Origin: an uncultured Bacteroidales bacterium
GTDB taxonomy: Bacteria; Bacteroidota; Bacteroidia; Bacteroidales; FEN-979
Direction of reading: 5' to 3'
Assembly: GCA_903875045.1 (NCBI GenBank)
Contig: CAIQUS010000238.1
Coordinates: 1 to 58,283, forward strand
Length of the DNA stretch: 58,283 nucleotides
A program made the translations under genes and the position numbers. The number at the start of each line of letters is the position of its first letter. Within the stretch, counting starts at the first letter, position 1. Below the pieces are notes generated by a model that was not told the DNA's origin, did no database searches, and worked only from the letters and a program-made list of their open reading frames with translations. This document shows, in pieces, positions 23,156 to 31,074 of this stretch.

Positions 23156-25525
23156 ATGATGAAAAATTACAGGATTATTATATTAATTATATTATTGGGC
23201 GGAATCTGCATGGTTCAAAATATCAGGGCCCAAACAGTCACTGGAATGGTGTTCGAAAGGGATGCCAGGGGACACAAGGTTGGGTTGCCGGGGGTGAATG
23301 TGTTTTGGCTTGGCACGACCAAGGGAACATTTACCGATGAAGGCGGGAAGTTCAGCATTACCGGGACAGGGAGCAGGCAAAGTAAACTTGTTGTCAGCAT
23401 CCTCGGTTATCGGCGCGATACGGTTTCAATATCTTCCGGGAAAGGTAAAATTGAGATCGAAATGCTTCCGGATGTTCAAAACCTTTCTGAGGTTGAAATC
23501 AATGGGAAGCCTGATAACACTTTTACATCGAAACTCAATGCCAGGCAAACCACGGTGATCACCACAGGGGAACTGCAGCGGGCTGCGTGTTGCAACCTGG
23601 CAGAAAGCTTTGAAACAAATGCCTCGGTTGATGTGTCATATTCAGATGCCCTTTCAGGTGCACGCCAGATTCAACTCCTAGGTTTATCGGGTATATACAG
23701 CCAGATCATGACCGAAAATGTACCCCTCATCCGGGGATTGGCAACACCATTCGGGCTGAATTATATCCCGGGTTCATGGATGGAATCGATCCAGATCGCC
23801 AAGGGGACTTCATCAGTGGTGCAGGGCTATGAATCAGTTACCGGACAGATCAATGTGGAATATAAAAAACCAGAGAGCGGTGAGAAATTTTTCATGAACC
23901 TCTATGGAAACAGTAACCTGAGGTTTGAGGCCAATGCCGATGGTGCCATAAAAATCAATGATAAATTGAGTACTTCGCTCCTGGTTCATGCTGCGACTTC
24001 CCAATATAAATATGATCGCAATGTGGTCGTAAAACCTGATTCTACCGATGGGTTTATGGATGCTCCCAAAATTACGACGATAACTGCCATGAACCGGTGG
24101 GATTACATCATCCAGGGGAAATGGGTCTCCAGACTGGGTCTCAAATATCTTTATGAGGACAGGAACGGCGGCCAGATGGCCTTTGACAAAAGTACCTGGA
24201 ACACCGATACCACCGGCATTACAACCGATGCGAAAAAATATGGCATTGGAGTGAAAACCAATCGGTTGGAGGCATTCTGGAAAAACGGGGTTTTCATGGG
24301 TTCCGGCGGAAAATCGAGTCTTGGACTTATTCTCTCCGGGATCAATCATCAGCAGGATGCGTTCTATGGGATCAATTTGTACCATGGACATGAGCAAAAC
24401 TTCAATGCCAATCTGATTTTCACAACATCATTTAACGGAAACAAACACCGGTTTTCGGCAGGAGCCAGTTATTTCATGGATGATTACAGCGAAAATTACA
24501 TCCAAACCCGCCTGAAATACCGGTACCAAACGCTGCCACCAGATTCAGCGGCGACCAATGCCGATCTTTTCACACTGGTTGGGGACTCTGTATTCACCTA
24601 CCTTCTTGACCGGAATGAATGGAATGGCGGAGTCTTCCTCGAATATACTTTCGATTACTGCGGTAAATTTGCCCTGATCGCAGGGGTTCGCGGTGATTAT
24701 AACAGCCGTTTTGGTTACTATTTCACCCCAAGGCTTCATGTTCGGGTAAATCCATCAAAGTCGACAACAGTCCGGGCATCCGTTGGGAAGGGATATAGAT
24801 CGCCCAACCTCCTTGCCGAAAACAGTTCGGTTTTTGTGAGCCAGCGTGTACTCAATTTTGCACCTGATCTTGGCAATGAAGAGGCCTGGAACTATGGCCT
24901 GAATTTTACATGGAACTTCACACTTTTTAATGAAAAGGCTGAGTTTTCGATAGATGCTTATCGTACCAGTTTCGTGAAACAAATCATTGTAGACCAGGAC
25001 AGCCTGCCAACAGCCTTGTTTTTCTATAACTTAAACGGAAAATCGTATGCCAACAGTGCCCAGGTACAATTTACTTTTTCCCCGGTAAAACGGTTTACTA
25101 TTACGGCTGCATTCCGTTACAATGATGTGAAGATTACAGAAGGTGGCATGTTACGGCAGAAATCGATGGTTAACCAGTATAAAGGATTGCTTTCCCTTGG
25201 ATATGCCACGAAATTTGATAAATGGAAATTTGACCTCACAGGTCAGCTCAATGGCCCGTCGCGATTACCGGATACACAGAAAATGCCTGGCTTCCTGCAG
25301 CGACCGGGTTATTCTCCGGTTTGGTTTAACCTGCTTGGGCAGGTAACAAAAAAGTTCAAACATTTCGACGTTTACATCGGTGGGGAAAATCTGACCAATT
25401 TCCGTCAAGCCGACCCCATTGCCGAATACTGGAAACCATACCATACCCATTTTGATGCCTCCATGGCATGGGGCCCGGTTGTGGGGATTACGGTATATGC
25501 AGGAATCAGAATGATGATCAGGTAA
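23156..25525 (+). CDS. TonB-dependent receptor, probably metal- or metallophore-related
   Basis: Outer-membrane receptor of 789 aa. The start is the first of two adjacent ATGs at 23156. Domains: signal peptide to about residue 26 ('MVQNIRAQ'); carboxypeptidase-like domain (about 27-115); plug (about 125-235, 'ALSGARQIQLLGLSGIYSQIMTENVPLIRGLATPFG'); and a barrel ending in 'VVGITVYAGIRMMIR'. The plug carries 'AACCNLAESFETNASVDVSYSDA', with a CC pair, a feature of receptors found near HMA proteins. It is flanked by Cys-rich and HMA genes in the same orientation, so metal or metal-complex import is the best guess. Confidence 0.85.
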   Translation: MMKNYRIIILIILLGGICMVQNIRAQTVTGMVFERDARGHKVGLPGVNVFWLGTTKGTFTDEGGKFSITGTGSRQSKLVVSILGYRRDTVSISSGKGKIEIEMLPDVQNLSEVEINGKPDNTFTSKLNARQTTVITTGELQRAACCNLAESFETNASVDVSYSDALSGARQIQLLGLSGIYSQIMTENVPLIRGLATPFGLNYIPGSWMESIQIAKGTSSVVQGYESVTGQINVEYKKPESGEKFFMNLYGNSNLRFEANADGAIKINDKLSTSLLVHAATSQYKYDRNVVVKPDSTDGFMDAPKITTITAMNRWDYIIQGKWVSRLGLKYLYEDRNGGQMAFDKSTWNTDTTGITTDAKKYGIGVKTNRLEAFWKNGVFMGSGGKSSLGLILSGINHQQDAFYGINLYHGHEQNFNANLIFTTSFNGNKHRFSAGASYFMDDYSENYIQTRLKYRYQTLPPDSAATNADLFTLVGDSVFTYLLDRNEWNGGVFLEYTFDYCGKFALIAGVRGDYNSRFGYYFTPRLHVRVNPSKSTTVRASVGKGYRSPNLLAENSSVFVSQRVLNFAPDLGNEEAWNYGLNFTWNFTLFNEKAEFSIDAYRTSFVKQIIVDQDSLPTALFFYNLNGKSYANSAQVQFTFSPVKRFTITAAFRYNDVKITEGGMLRQKSMVNQYKGLLSLGYATKFDKWKFDLTGQLNGPSRLPDTQKMPGFLQRPGYSPVWFNLLGQVTKKFKHFDVYIGGENLTNFRQADPIAEYWKPYHTHFDASMAWGPVVGITVYAGIRMMIR

Positions 25526-25546
25526 CCCCTGGCTTCAGCCTGGGTT
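25524..25546. repeat. Imperfect REP-like palindrome after the TonB receptor gene
   Basis: AACCC and GGGTT flank an inner GGCTTCAGCC core, giving an imperfect hairpin. The core matches the GCT(G/A)AAGC centre of the palindromes in the rib operon. The following A-run gives no terminator on the plus strand. Confidence 0.55.
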
Positions 25547-25569
25547 AAAAAAAAAATTAACTTAAAAAC

Positions 25570-25923
25570 ATGAAAAAAATGTCAAAATTGATTAATTTAC
25601 TGGTGTTGATGATCGTTTTTTCCGCCACTTGTTTTGGACAACAGAAAAAGGTTGACACAATAGTAATCAAAACTTCGGCGGTTTGCGGCATGTGCAAGGA
25701 TCGCATTGAGGGTTGCTTTGCGTTTGAGAAAGGTGTTAAATCTTCAACCCTGGATGTGGAAACAAAAATGGCGACAGTCGTTTACAATCCGGCTAAAACT
25801 TCTCCTGAGCAATTGAGGAAAACATTGTCAAAGCTGGGTTATGATGCCGATTCGATCCCGGCCAACCAGGCGGCTTATGCTAAACTGCCGGCATGCTGCA
25901 AGAAGGATGCGCCGAAGCATTGA
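25570..25923 (+). CDS. Secreted heavy-metal-associated (HMA) domain protein
   Basis: A 117-aa predicted periplasmic metal carrier: signal peptide (MKKMSKLINLLVLMIVFSATCFGQ) followed by a single ferredoxin-like HMA domain with the metal-binding 'CGMC' loop in 'TSAVCGMCKDRIE'. The strand 'KSSTLDVETKMATVVYNPAKTS' and the 'LRKTLSKLGYDAD' helix complete the fold. An extra 'ACCKKD' at the C-terminus adds a second Cys pair. It is similar to MerP/CopZ-type carriers but exported. It lies 44 bp after the TonB receptor gene and probably passes a soft metal such as copper within the periplasm. Confidence 0.85.
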   Translation: MKKMSKLINLLVLMIVFSATCFGQQKKVDTIVIKTSAVCGMCKDRIEGCFAFEKGVKSSTLDVETKMATVVYNPAKTSPEQLRKTLSKLGYDADSIPANQAAYAKLPACCKKDAPKH

Positions 25924-26008
25924 GGACCAACTGTTACTTTCAAGGTGATGCTACATGTTCCGTGAATGTTCACCTCTCCAGTGAGAATGAGTGGACGGGG
26001 CGGGTTTT

Positions 26009-26251
26009 TCAAGGTTTCAGGTGAGCCGTTTTTTTAAGCTCAGCGAGGAGTTTCATGTAAACACTTCCTTCGGTTTTTGCATGATCAGCATGTTGCGTCA
26101 ATGTTTGTGTGAGGTCATCGTGCAAATTGTCGCAGATGTTGGGTAATGGTGCTTCATCCTGTGAAACAGCTGATTTGTTTTCATCCTCATAGGATAACCG
26201 GGAGGATAAGGGGGCGGCATTGTTGCCGGAATATAAATGTTTTGATCTCAT
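26009..26251 (-). CDS. Small hypothetical protein
   Basis: A possible 80-aa soluble protein (MRSKHLYSGNNAAPLSSRLSY...), not recognised. It is mostly polar, with a predicted helix from about residue 38 ('NICDNLHDDLTQTLTQHADHAK') and another near the end ('SVYMKLLAELKK'). It begins 63 bp after the pseudo-receiver gene on the same strand and may be co-transcribed with it. There is no competing longer frame in this interval. It could be spurious; coding support is only the open frame and position. Confidence 0.4.
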   Translation of the reverse strand: MRSKHLYSGNNAAPLSSRLSYEDENKSAVSQDEAPLPNICDNLHDDLTQTLTQHADHAKTEGSVYMKLLAELKKTAHLKP

Positions 26252-26313
26252 GGGAACCTGGAGTTAATATCAATGTTATCAGGAATATAAAATGTTTCTG
26301 ATGATCTATTTCA

Positions 26314-26865
26314 TCAGAACGCCCACCAGAATAGCGCTGCGACAAATGGATTCCATGGCTTTTTAGCTATTTTATTTCTCAGGGTTTCATTTTTAGTGAA
26401 TGATTTGCATGAATGATCGTGATACGTGTCACCCTGATTCAGATAGCCTACAACGACCCGGTCAAGCTCGGCCGGATCAATCGGACATTGCAACAGGCAG
26501 GAACATCCGTAAATTTTTGAAAGACGAGCTGATTCTGTGCTACCATTATTGGTAAGGAGAATAACAGGGATTTCATGAGAAATTTTCCTGATTTGAAAGA
26601 TAGTATCAAAACAGCCCATCCCAGGCAATTCGGCACTGATTAGTACCAATGCTGTTTCGAGGTGGTCGCGTAACAACCTGATGGCCTCATGTCCTGATTC
26701 TGCAGTAATGAAATAGATATTATCGTATAAACGCAGTGAACTCAGGTCACGCTGGTTAGCCGATTTTTTCCTGACAATGAGAATAGTTGATTTTGAACAG
26801 GGTTTACTTTCATCCTGGTGTGGCAGATGGGCGGTAAGCTGGGTGGCGATGTTGTCGGAATTCAT
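26314..26865 (-). CDS. Degenerate receiver-domain protein (pseudo-receiver)
   Basis: A 183-aa protein whose residues about 26-140 follow a response-regulator receiver fold: 'STILIVRKK', 'ESGHEAIRLLRDHLETALVLISAELPGMGC', 'EIPVILLTNNG' and 'GCSCLLQCPIDPAEL'. Every phosphorylation residue except the Thr is replaced. The acidic pair is R32-K33-K34, the phospho-Asp position is S77, and the conserved Lys before Pro is C127; T105 is kept. It therefore should not be phosphorylated in the usual way. A short C-terminal tail ends in a hydrophobic 'FVAALFWWAF'. It lies next to a canonical receiver gene and a LuxR-type regulator gene, so a role as a protein-interaction module in that pathway is inferred. 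Confidence 0.75.
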   Translation of the reverse strand: MNSDNIATQLTAHLPHQDESKPCSKSTILIVRKKSANQRDLSSLRLYDNIYFITAESGHEAIRLLRDHLETALVLISAELPGMGCFDTIFQIRKISHEIPVILLTNNGSTESARLSKIYGCSCLLQCPIDPAELDRVVVGYLNQGDTYHDHSCKSFTKNETLRNKIAKKPWNPFVAALFWWAF

Positions 26866-27000
26866 GATGCAATATTAGTATAGCATCATACAGTTTTCCT
26901 AATTTCAGGTTACTTGTAAATTACTGGGAATTGAGGAATGATAAAAAAAGAGTACTTAAAACCTACTGGTTGAAATTAGTAAAAAGTGTAATGATATGAT

Positions 27001-28755
27001 TTACATTGAGATAAGAAAAGGTGTGAGATTTTGATCATCTCTAAGGTTTAATTTCTTTTTGATCTGGTATTTGGCAGACTCAATGGTCCGTACACTTCTG
27101 TTGAGCATGAGAGCGATCTCTTTGGTTGAGAGATTGATTCTGATCATGGCGCATATTTTCCGGTCATTAGGGGTCAGGTCCGGAAAATTCAATATCAGTT
27201 TTGCCAGGAAGGAGGGATGCATCTTTTCGAAATACTTCGCAAACTCTTCCCATAAATGGTCGTCCACCGGATTGTTAAACTCGTCAGCCAGGCTTTGCAA
27301 AACAGGCAGTCCCTCCTCATTGATAAAAGGGACAAGAGCTGCCAGTTTTTCAGCGAATAGCGCTTTTTTTTCAGCGGCACCGGCCATGTGCAGAACCTTG
27401 GAAGTAAGTTCCTGAGTCATCTTTGCCAGACCTTCCTGTGCCGCCAAAGCATCCTGTTCTGCTTCATTTTTTTTGATAATAAGTTGTTTTCTTTTACTGA
27501 TAAATATCCTGGCGAGAATAATGATAGTCAATAAAGCAGCCAGAGCGAATGCTGTAAGCATCCACTGTCTGAGTTTTCGTACCTTGATATCTGCCCTGAG
27601 AAGCTCATTTTCAGCAACCTTTTTCTCCGTTTCGAACCGGATGTTGAGTTCCTCAATCACCTTTGTTTTTTCGGCCGATGACAAGGTGTCTTTCAGGGTT
27701 GTGTACCGTTTAAAATAATCCAATGCCAGACGATCCTGGTGAATCGTATCATAAACACGACTTAAAAGGTGAAAAATCTGTGATTGTAAACCAGGATCGT
27801 TTTCGGGGGAGTTCAGGTTTTCGGCTGCGGTGAGGTTGCTGAGTGCCGCATTCCAGTTTGCCTGCTGGTAGTGAATGTCGGCCAGGTCAAGGTAAACCGA
27901 GGCTTCAGCCCAGGTATTACGGACTTTACGGATAAGTATAAGGGACTTGTCATACCACTCAAAAGATTTTTTCAAATCACCCTTTGCCTTATAAAGCTGC
28001 GCCAGATTGTTGGATGCCACAGCCATACCGAACGCGATCTGTTGTTTCTGATAAAAATCGAGTGATTTTTTTATATAATATTCGGCATCGGTAAAGTTTC
28101 CGGTCGATTTATAGGCCAATCCCAGGTTCAACCCGGCATCAGCCATCATTCGTTCATTATTTTCGGACGTAAAAATACCAAGGGCTTTGTGGTGTGCATC
28201 CAACGCCTGATCAAATTTTTTAAGTTGTTCATAAACGAGCCCCAGGCTCATGTAAACGCGGGCCTGGTTTGTCAGATCCTTGTTTTTAGTGTACCATCTG
28301 AGTGCCTGACTATAGCAGGTCAAAGAATTTTCATAAGAACCAATCTGCGACCAGGCAATCCCCAGGTTATTGGTAACCTTTGCCATACCTCCTTCATCCT
28401 TCAAAGAATCATACATCGCGGTACTTTCCCTGAGAAGCAAAATGGCTTGCTTGTTTTGTTGCATCATCAGCATCGGTATGGCCATATCATTCAGGGCATC
28501 CGCCTCCAAACTACGATCTTTCAATGCCCGCGCCTGTTTTCTTTCCTCCGTGGCATATTCTAATGACTTTACAGGATCGGCATGCTTGTAGAATTTCCCC
28601 AGTGCCTTGAGTGTTTTAAACCTTGTCTCGCCTGATGATTTACTGAGAATGTTCAGCAAACTATCCGGAGTGGTTTGTGCAGTCAGGCTTAACGCCATCA
28701 CGAACATGAGAATGGCTGTCAATATCGAACCTGGCAGGTGAATCTGTTTGATCAT
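27001..28755 (-). CDS. TPR - transmembrane - LuxR-type helix-turn-helix regulator
   Basis: Predicted inner-membrane transcription regulator of 584 aa. The start is placed at the ATG at 28755 (MIKQIHLPGSILTAILMFVMALSLTAQ), which gives a signal peptide; the upstream alternative is TTG. Residues about 30-380 form TPR repeats in the periplasm ('NNLGIAWSQIGSYENSLTCYSQAL', 'MSLGLVYEQLKKFDQALDAHHKAL'). A single transmembrane segment follows ('WMLTAFALAALLTIIILARIFI'), then a coiled-coil and a C-terminal HTH ('LTPNDRKICAMIRINLSTKEIALMLNRSVRTIESAKYQIKKKL'). This architecture is common in Bacteroidota; the signal is unknown. It lies 36 bp after the receiver gene. Confidence 0.88.
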   Translation of the reverse strand: MIKQIHLPGSILTAILMFVMALSLTAQTTPDSLLNILSKSSGETRFKTLKALGKFYKHADPVKSLEYATEERKQARALKDRSLEADALNDMAIPMLMMQQNKQAILLLRESTAMYDSLKDEGGMAKVTNNLGIAWSQIGSYENSLTCYSQALRWYTKNKDLTNQARVYMSLGLVYEQLKKFDQALDAHHKALGIFTSENNERMMADAGLNLGLAYKSTGNFTDAEYYIKKSLDFYQKQQIAFGMAVASNNLAQLYKAKGDLKKSFEWYDKSLILIRKVRNTWAEASVYLDLADIHYQQANWNAALSNLTAAENLNSPENDPGLQSQIFHLLSRVYDTIHQDRLALDYFKRYTTLKDTLSSAEKTKVIEELNIRFETEKKVAENELLRADIKVRKLRQWMLTAFALAALLTIIILARIFISKRKQLIIKKNEAEQDALAAQEGLAKMTQELTSKVLHMAGAAEKKALFAEKLAALVPFINEEGLPVLQSLADEFNNPVDDHLWEEFAKYFEKMHPSFLAKLILNFPDLTPNDRKICAMIRINLSTKEIALMLNRSVRTIESAKYQIKKKLNLRDDQNLTPFLISM

Positions 28756-28791
28756 CAGCAATATGTTTAACCATGATATCAATGGCGGAAA

Positions 28792-29178
28792 TTACACCAC
28801 GATCCACTTTTTAAGTACAGTGAGCAGTTCGTCAGTGCCAATTGGTTTAGCTAAGTAATCGGTGCAACCACTTATAACAGCATCCCTGATAGATGTTTGG
28901 CTTACATAAGCGGTGAGCAGGACAATGGGTAATTCCGTACGGAATTTTCTGATCTCTATGGTGGCCTCATAACCGGTCATTTCAGGCATCATTCCATCCA
29001 TCAATACCAGCCTGATCTCCGGATGGGCCAGACAGTAGTCAACGGCCTCCTTACCATTGGCAGCATGCAGGATAGTTAAGCCGGTGGTCCTGAAAGTGTT
29101 CTTAATGTAATCGAAATTTGATACATTATCTTCGGCAATTAAAATGGTATATCCTGTGTAACTTTGAGGTGCTATCAT
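28792..29178 (-). CDS. Single-domain response regulator (CheY-like)
   Basis: A 128-aa stand-alone receiver with all catalytic residues: acidic pair E16-D17 ('ILIAEDN'), phospho-Asp D61 ('LVLMDGMMPEMTGYEA'), T89 ('VLLTAY') and K111 ('YLAKPIG'). The lack of an output domain suggests that it works through protein contacts, possibly in a phosphorelay with a hybrid kinase located elsewhere. It is upstream of, and probably co-transcribed with, the TPR-LuxR regulator. TATTTTTG at 29212-29219 on the reverse strand fits a -7 box about 34 bp upstream of the ATG. Confidence 0.9.
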   Translation of the reverse strand: MIAPQSYTGYTILIAEDNVSNFDYIKNTFRTTGLTILHAANGKEAVDYCLAHPEIRLVLMDGMMPEMTGYEATIEIRKFRTELPIVLLTAYVSQTSIRDAVISGCTDYLAKPIGTDELLTVLKKWIVV

Positions 29179-29211
29179 GATTTTTTTTTACTTTTACTTG
29201 TTGTATTGTGA

Positions 29212-29219
29212 CAAAAATA
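29212..29219 (-). promoter_or_regulatory. Candidate -7 box (TATTTTTG) for the signalling locus
   Basis: TATTTTTG on the reverse strand lies 34 bp before the receiver ATG. A second match, TATATTTG, is immediately upstream (29220-29227), so the exact box is ambiguous. Confidence 0.35.
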
Positions 29220-29295
29220 CAAATATATTCCATCTTCTGGTTTTCTCTGAAAAGATTTCCCTTTAAACCATTATGATGGCACGTAAATGATCAAC

Positions 29296-30927
29296 CTACG
29301 CCATTGATTGTGCTTTTTTCCACTCATCTTCAAGTATCAGTAATTGTTTGGAGATTCGGGTTACAGGGCCTGCCGTCTTTGAAGGAATACCATTCATGCA
29401 ATATTCCGCCATGGCGGTGATGGTAAGACTTGGATTAACGCCTATGTTACCTTGTATCACCGATCCGTCGGTAATATAAAACCCGGGATAACCATGTACT
29501 TCCAGGTTTTTATCAACAACCCCTGATTCAACTGTTTCAGACATAGGGCAGCCTCCCAGGATATGTGCCGTCGTTGGCCGGTCGAAAAATATTTCCAAAA
29601 GAATATTCTGTGGCACGCCGGTTACTTTTCGGGCATACCGCTCCATGACCTCCTGGCCAATTGGAATATAGGCTGGAACTTTTCGGTTACCTCTGTTGTC
29701 GATCTTCATTGTTCCCCCGAAAATATTTTTCTTCCAAACCATTTTCATGGCATTATCTGCCGACTGCATCACCAGAAAAATAACAGATCTGGTTGACCAT
29801 GTGAAATTAAAAACCGTTTTCAGGAAGAGCCATGGATGTGTAATTGTTTTCAGGATAAGCATCCATGATCTTTGTAATGAAGAGTTTGCGCCGGGTACGG
29901 ATAACCCGAAAAACCACTTCATCGCATTTGACTGGTCGGGGTATTTGACGACCTCTACATGGGTTTGAGAATCCGGACTGAAAACCGATGTAATGGCAAG
30001 TCCGTTGTTCATCTTCTCTTTTGCACCAGAAACTGCGCAAAGTGTTTCTGCATTGGTTCGGAGTTCGTATCCGAGTTTGTCGGACAAAAATGGAAGTGTT
30101 GCATATTTGTGTTTTTGTTTGAGCAGCAGGTCGAGCGTGCCTAAAGCGCCGGCTGCAACAACTATCCCCTTTGCTTTGAACACCTGTCTTTTCCTTCGGA
30201 AAAATGAGGTGACATTTTTTGTTTCAACAGTATACAGATTGTCGGCGAAAGAGATTTTTTCGGCCTTGGTTTCAGGCAGTATTGTTACGCCCATTTTTTC
30301 TGCAAACCATAAATAGTTTCTGTCTAAGGTGTTTTTTGCATTTTCTCTGCAACCCACCATACATCCTGCACATTCAATGCATCCTTTTCGCAGGGGGCCC
30401 AGACCATTGAAATATGGATCCGCAGGTTGTTCTGACCGGTCGAGATTTACGCCCACATAAACGGTTTCGAAGGTGTCGTGTGCATTCATCTCCTTCGATA
30501 CCTCTTCCAGTATTTTGTCTTCGATATTCAGTTTCGAGTATTTTTTTCGTCCGAGCATGAATGAAGCCTTGTCATAAAAGGGCTCCAGTATTTTTTTCCA
30601 GTCACCGAACCGGTGCCACGACAGGTTATAAAAAAAATCATCGGGTGGAATGTACAGCGTGTTGGCATAAACAAGGCTACCGCCGCCCACCCCTGTTCCG
30701 CTCAGGATGCTTGCACTTGAATAGAATGAAAGTTTCTGAAACCCGAAGAATCGCAGGGCCGGAACCCAAAGATATTTGGCCAGGTTCCAGTTTGTTTTTG
30801 GAAAATCTTCGGGATTATACCTTTTCCCCTGTTCAAGGGTAAGAACGGAGTAACCTTTTTCTGCAAGACGGAGGCTTGCAACGCTGCCGCCAAAGCCAGA
30901 TCCGATCACAATATAGTCGTATATCAT
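29296..30927 (-). CDS. GMC-family flavin oxidoreductase (cholesterol-oxidase-like)
   Basis: FAD-dependent oxidoreductase of 543 aa. The N-terminal dinucleotide-binding site is 'VIGSGFGGSVASLRLAEKGYSVLTLEQG', followed by 'SGTGVGGGSLVYANT'; the C-terminal GMC region has 'AHILGGCPM' and 'YITDGSVIQGNIGVNPSLTITAMAEY'. Residues C183, C186, C189 and C193 ('CIECAGCMVGC') form a CxxCxxCxxxC cluster, as seen in the bacterial cholesterol-oxidase-like branch, and could hold an iron-sulfur centre. No signal peptide, so it is probably cytoplasmic. The substrate (sterol, alcohol or sugar) cannot be inferred safely. It stands alone. Confidence 0.85.
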   Translation of the reverse strand: MIYDYIVIGSGFGGSVASLRLAEKGYSVLTLEQGKRYNPEDFPKTNWNLAKYLWVPALRFFGFQKLSFYSSASILSGTGVGGGSLVYANTLYIPPDDFFYNLSWHRFGDWKKILEPFYDKASFMLGRKKYSKLNIEDKILEEVSKEMNAHDTFETVYVGVNLDRSEQPADPYFNGLGPLRKGCIECAGCMVGCRENAKNTLDRNYLWFAEKMGVTILPETKAEKISFADNLYTVETKNVTSFFRRKRQVFKAKGIVVAAGALGTLDLLLKQKHKYATLPFLSDKLGYELRTNAETLCAVSGAKEKMNNGLAITSVFSPDSQTHVEVVKYPDQSNAMKWFFGLSVPGANSSLQRSWMLILKTITHPWLFLKTVFNFTWSTRSVIFLVMQSADNAMKMVWKKNIFGGTMKIDNRGNRKVPAYIPIGQEVMERYARKVTGVPQNILLEIFFDRPTTAHILGGCPMSETVESGVVDKNLEVHGYPGFYITDGSVIQGNIGVNPSLTITAMAEYCMNGIPSKTAGPVTRISKQLLILEDEWKKAQSMA

Positions 30928-31017
30928 TTACTGTGTATTAAGTCAAAATGGCGGTGTAAATGTAGGAAGATTGTCAGTCAATATCTCCTGTTAATCCTGA
31001 GATACCTCATCTGCGGT

Positions 31018-31054
31018 AAAAAAAAAGGCTGACCCGTTGCCAGATCAGCCTTTT
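31018..31054 (-). terminator. Intrinsic terminator after ppdK
   Basis: On the reverse strand GGCTGA pairs with TCAGCC around a 12-nt loop, flanked by AAAA upstream and followed by nine T residues (plus-strand A-run 31018-31026). It is placed about 20-55 bp after the ppdK stop, as expected. Confidence 0.85.
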
Positions 31055-31074
31055 CGTTTCATGGTAGCCGGAGC

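Noticed and set aside
25924-26008. Imperfect AGGTGA/TCACCT hairpin after the HMA gene as a terminator
   Set aside because: The stem is short with a large loop and there is no T-run directly behind it.
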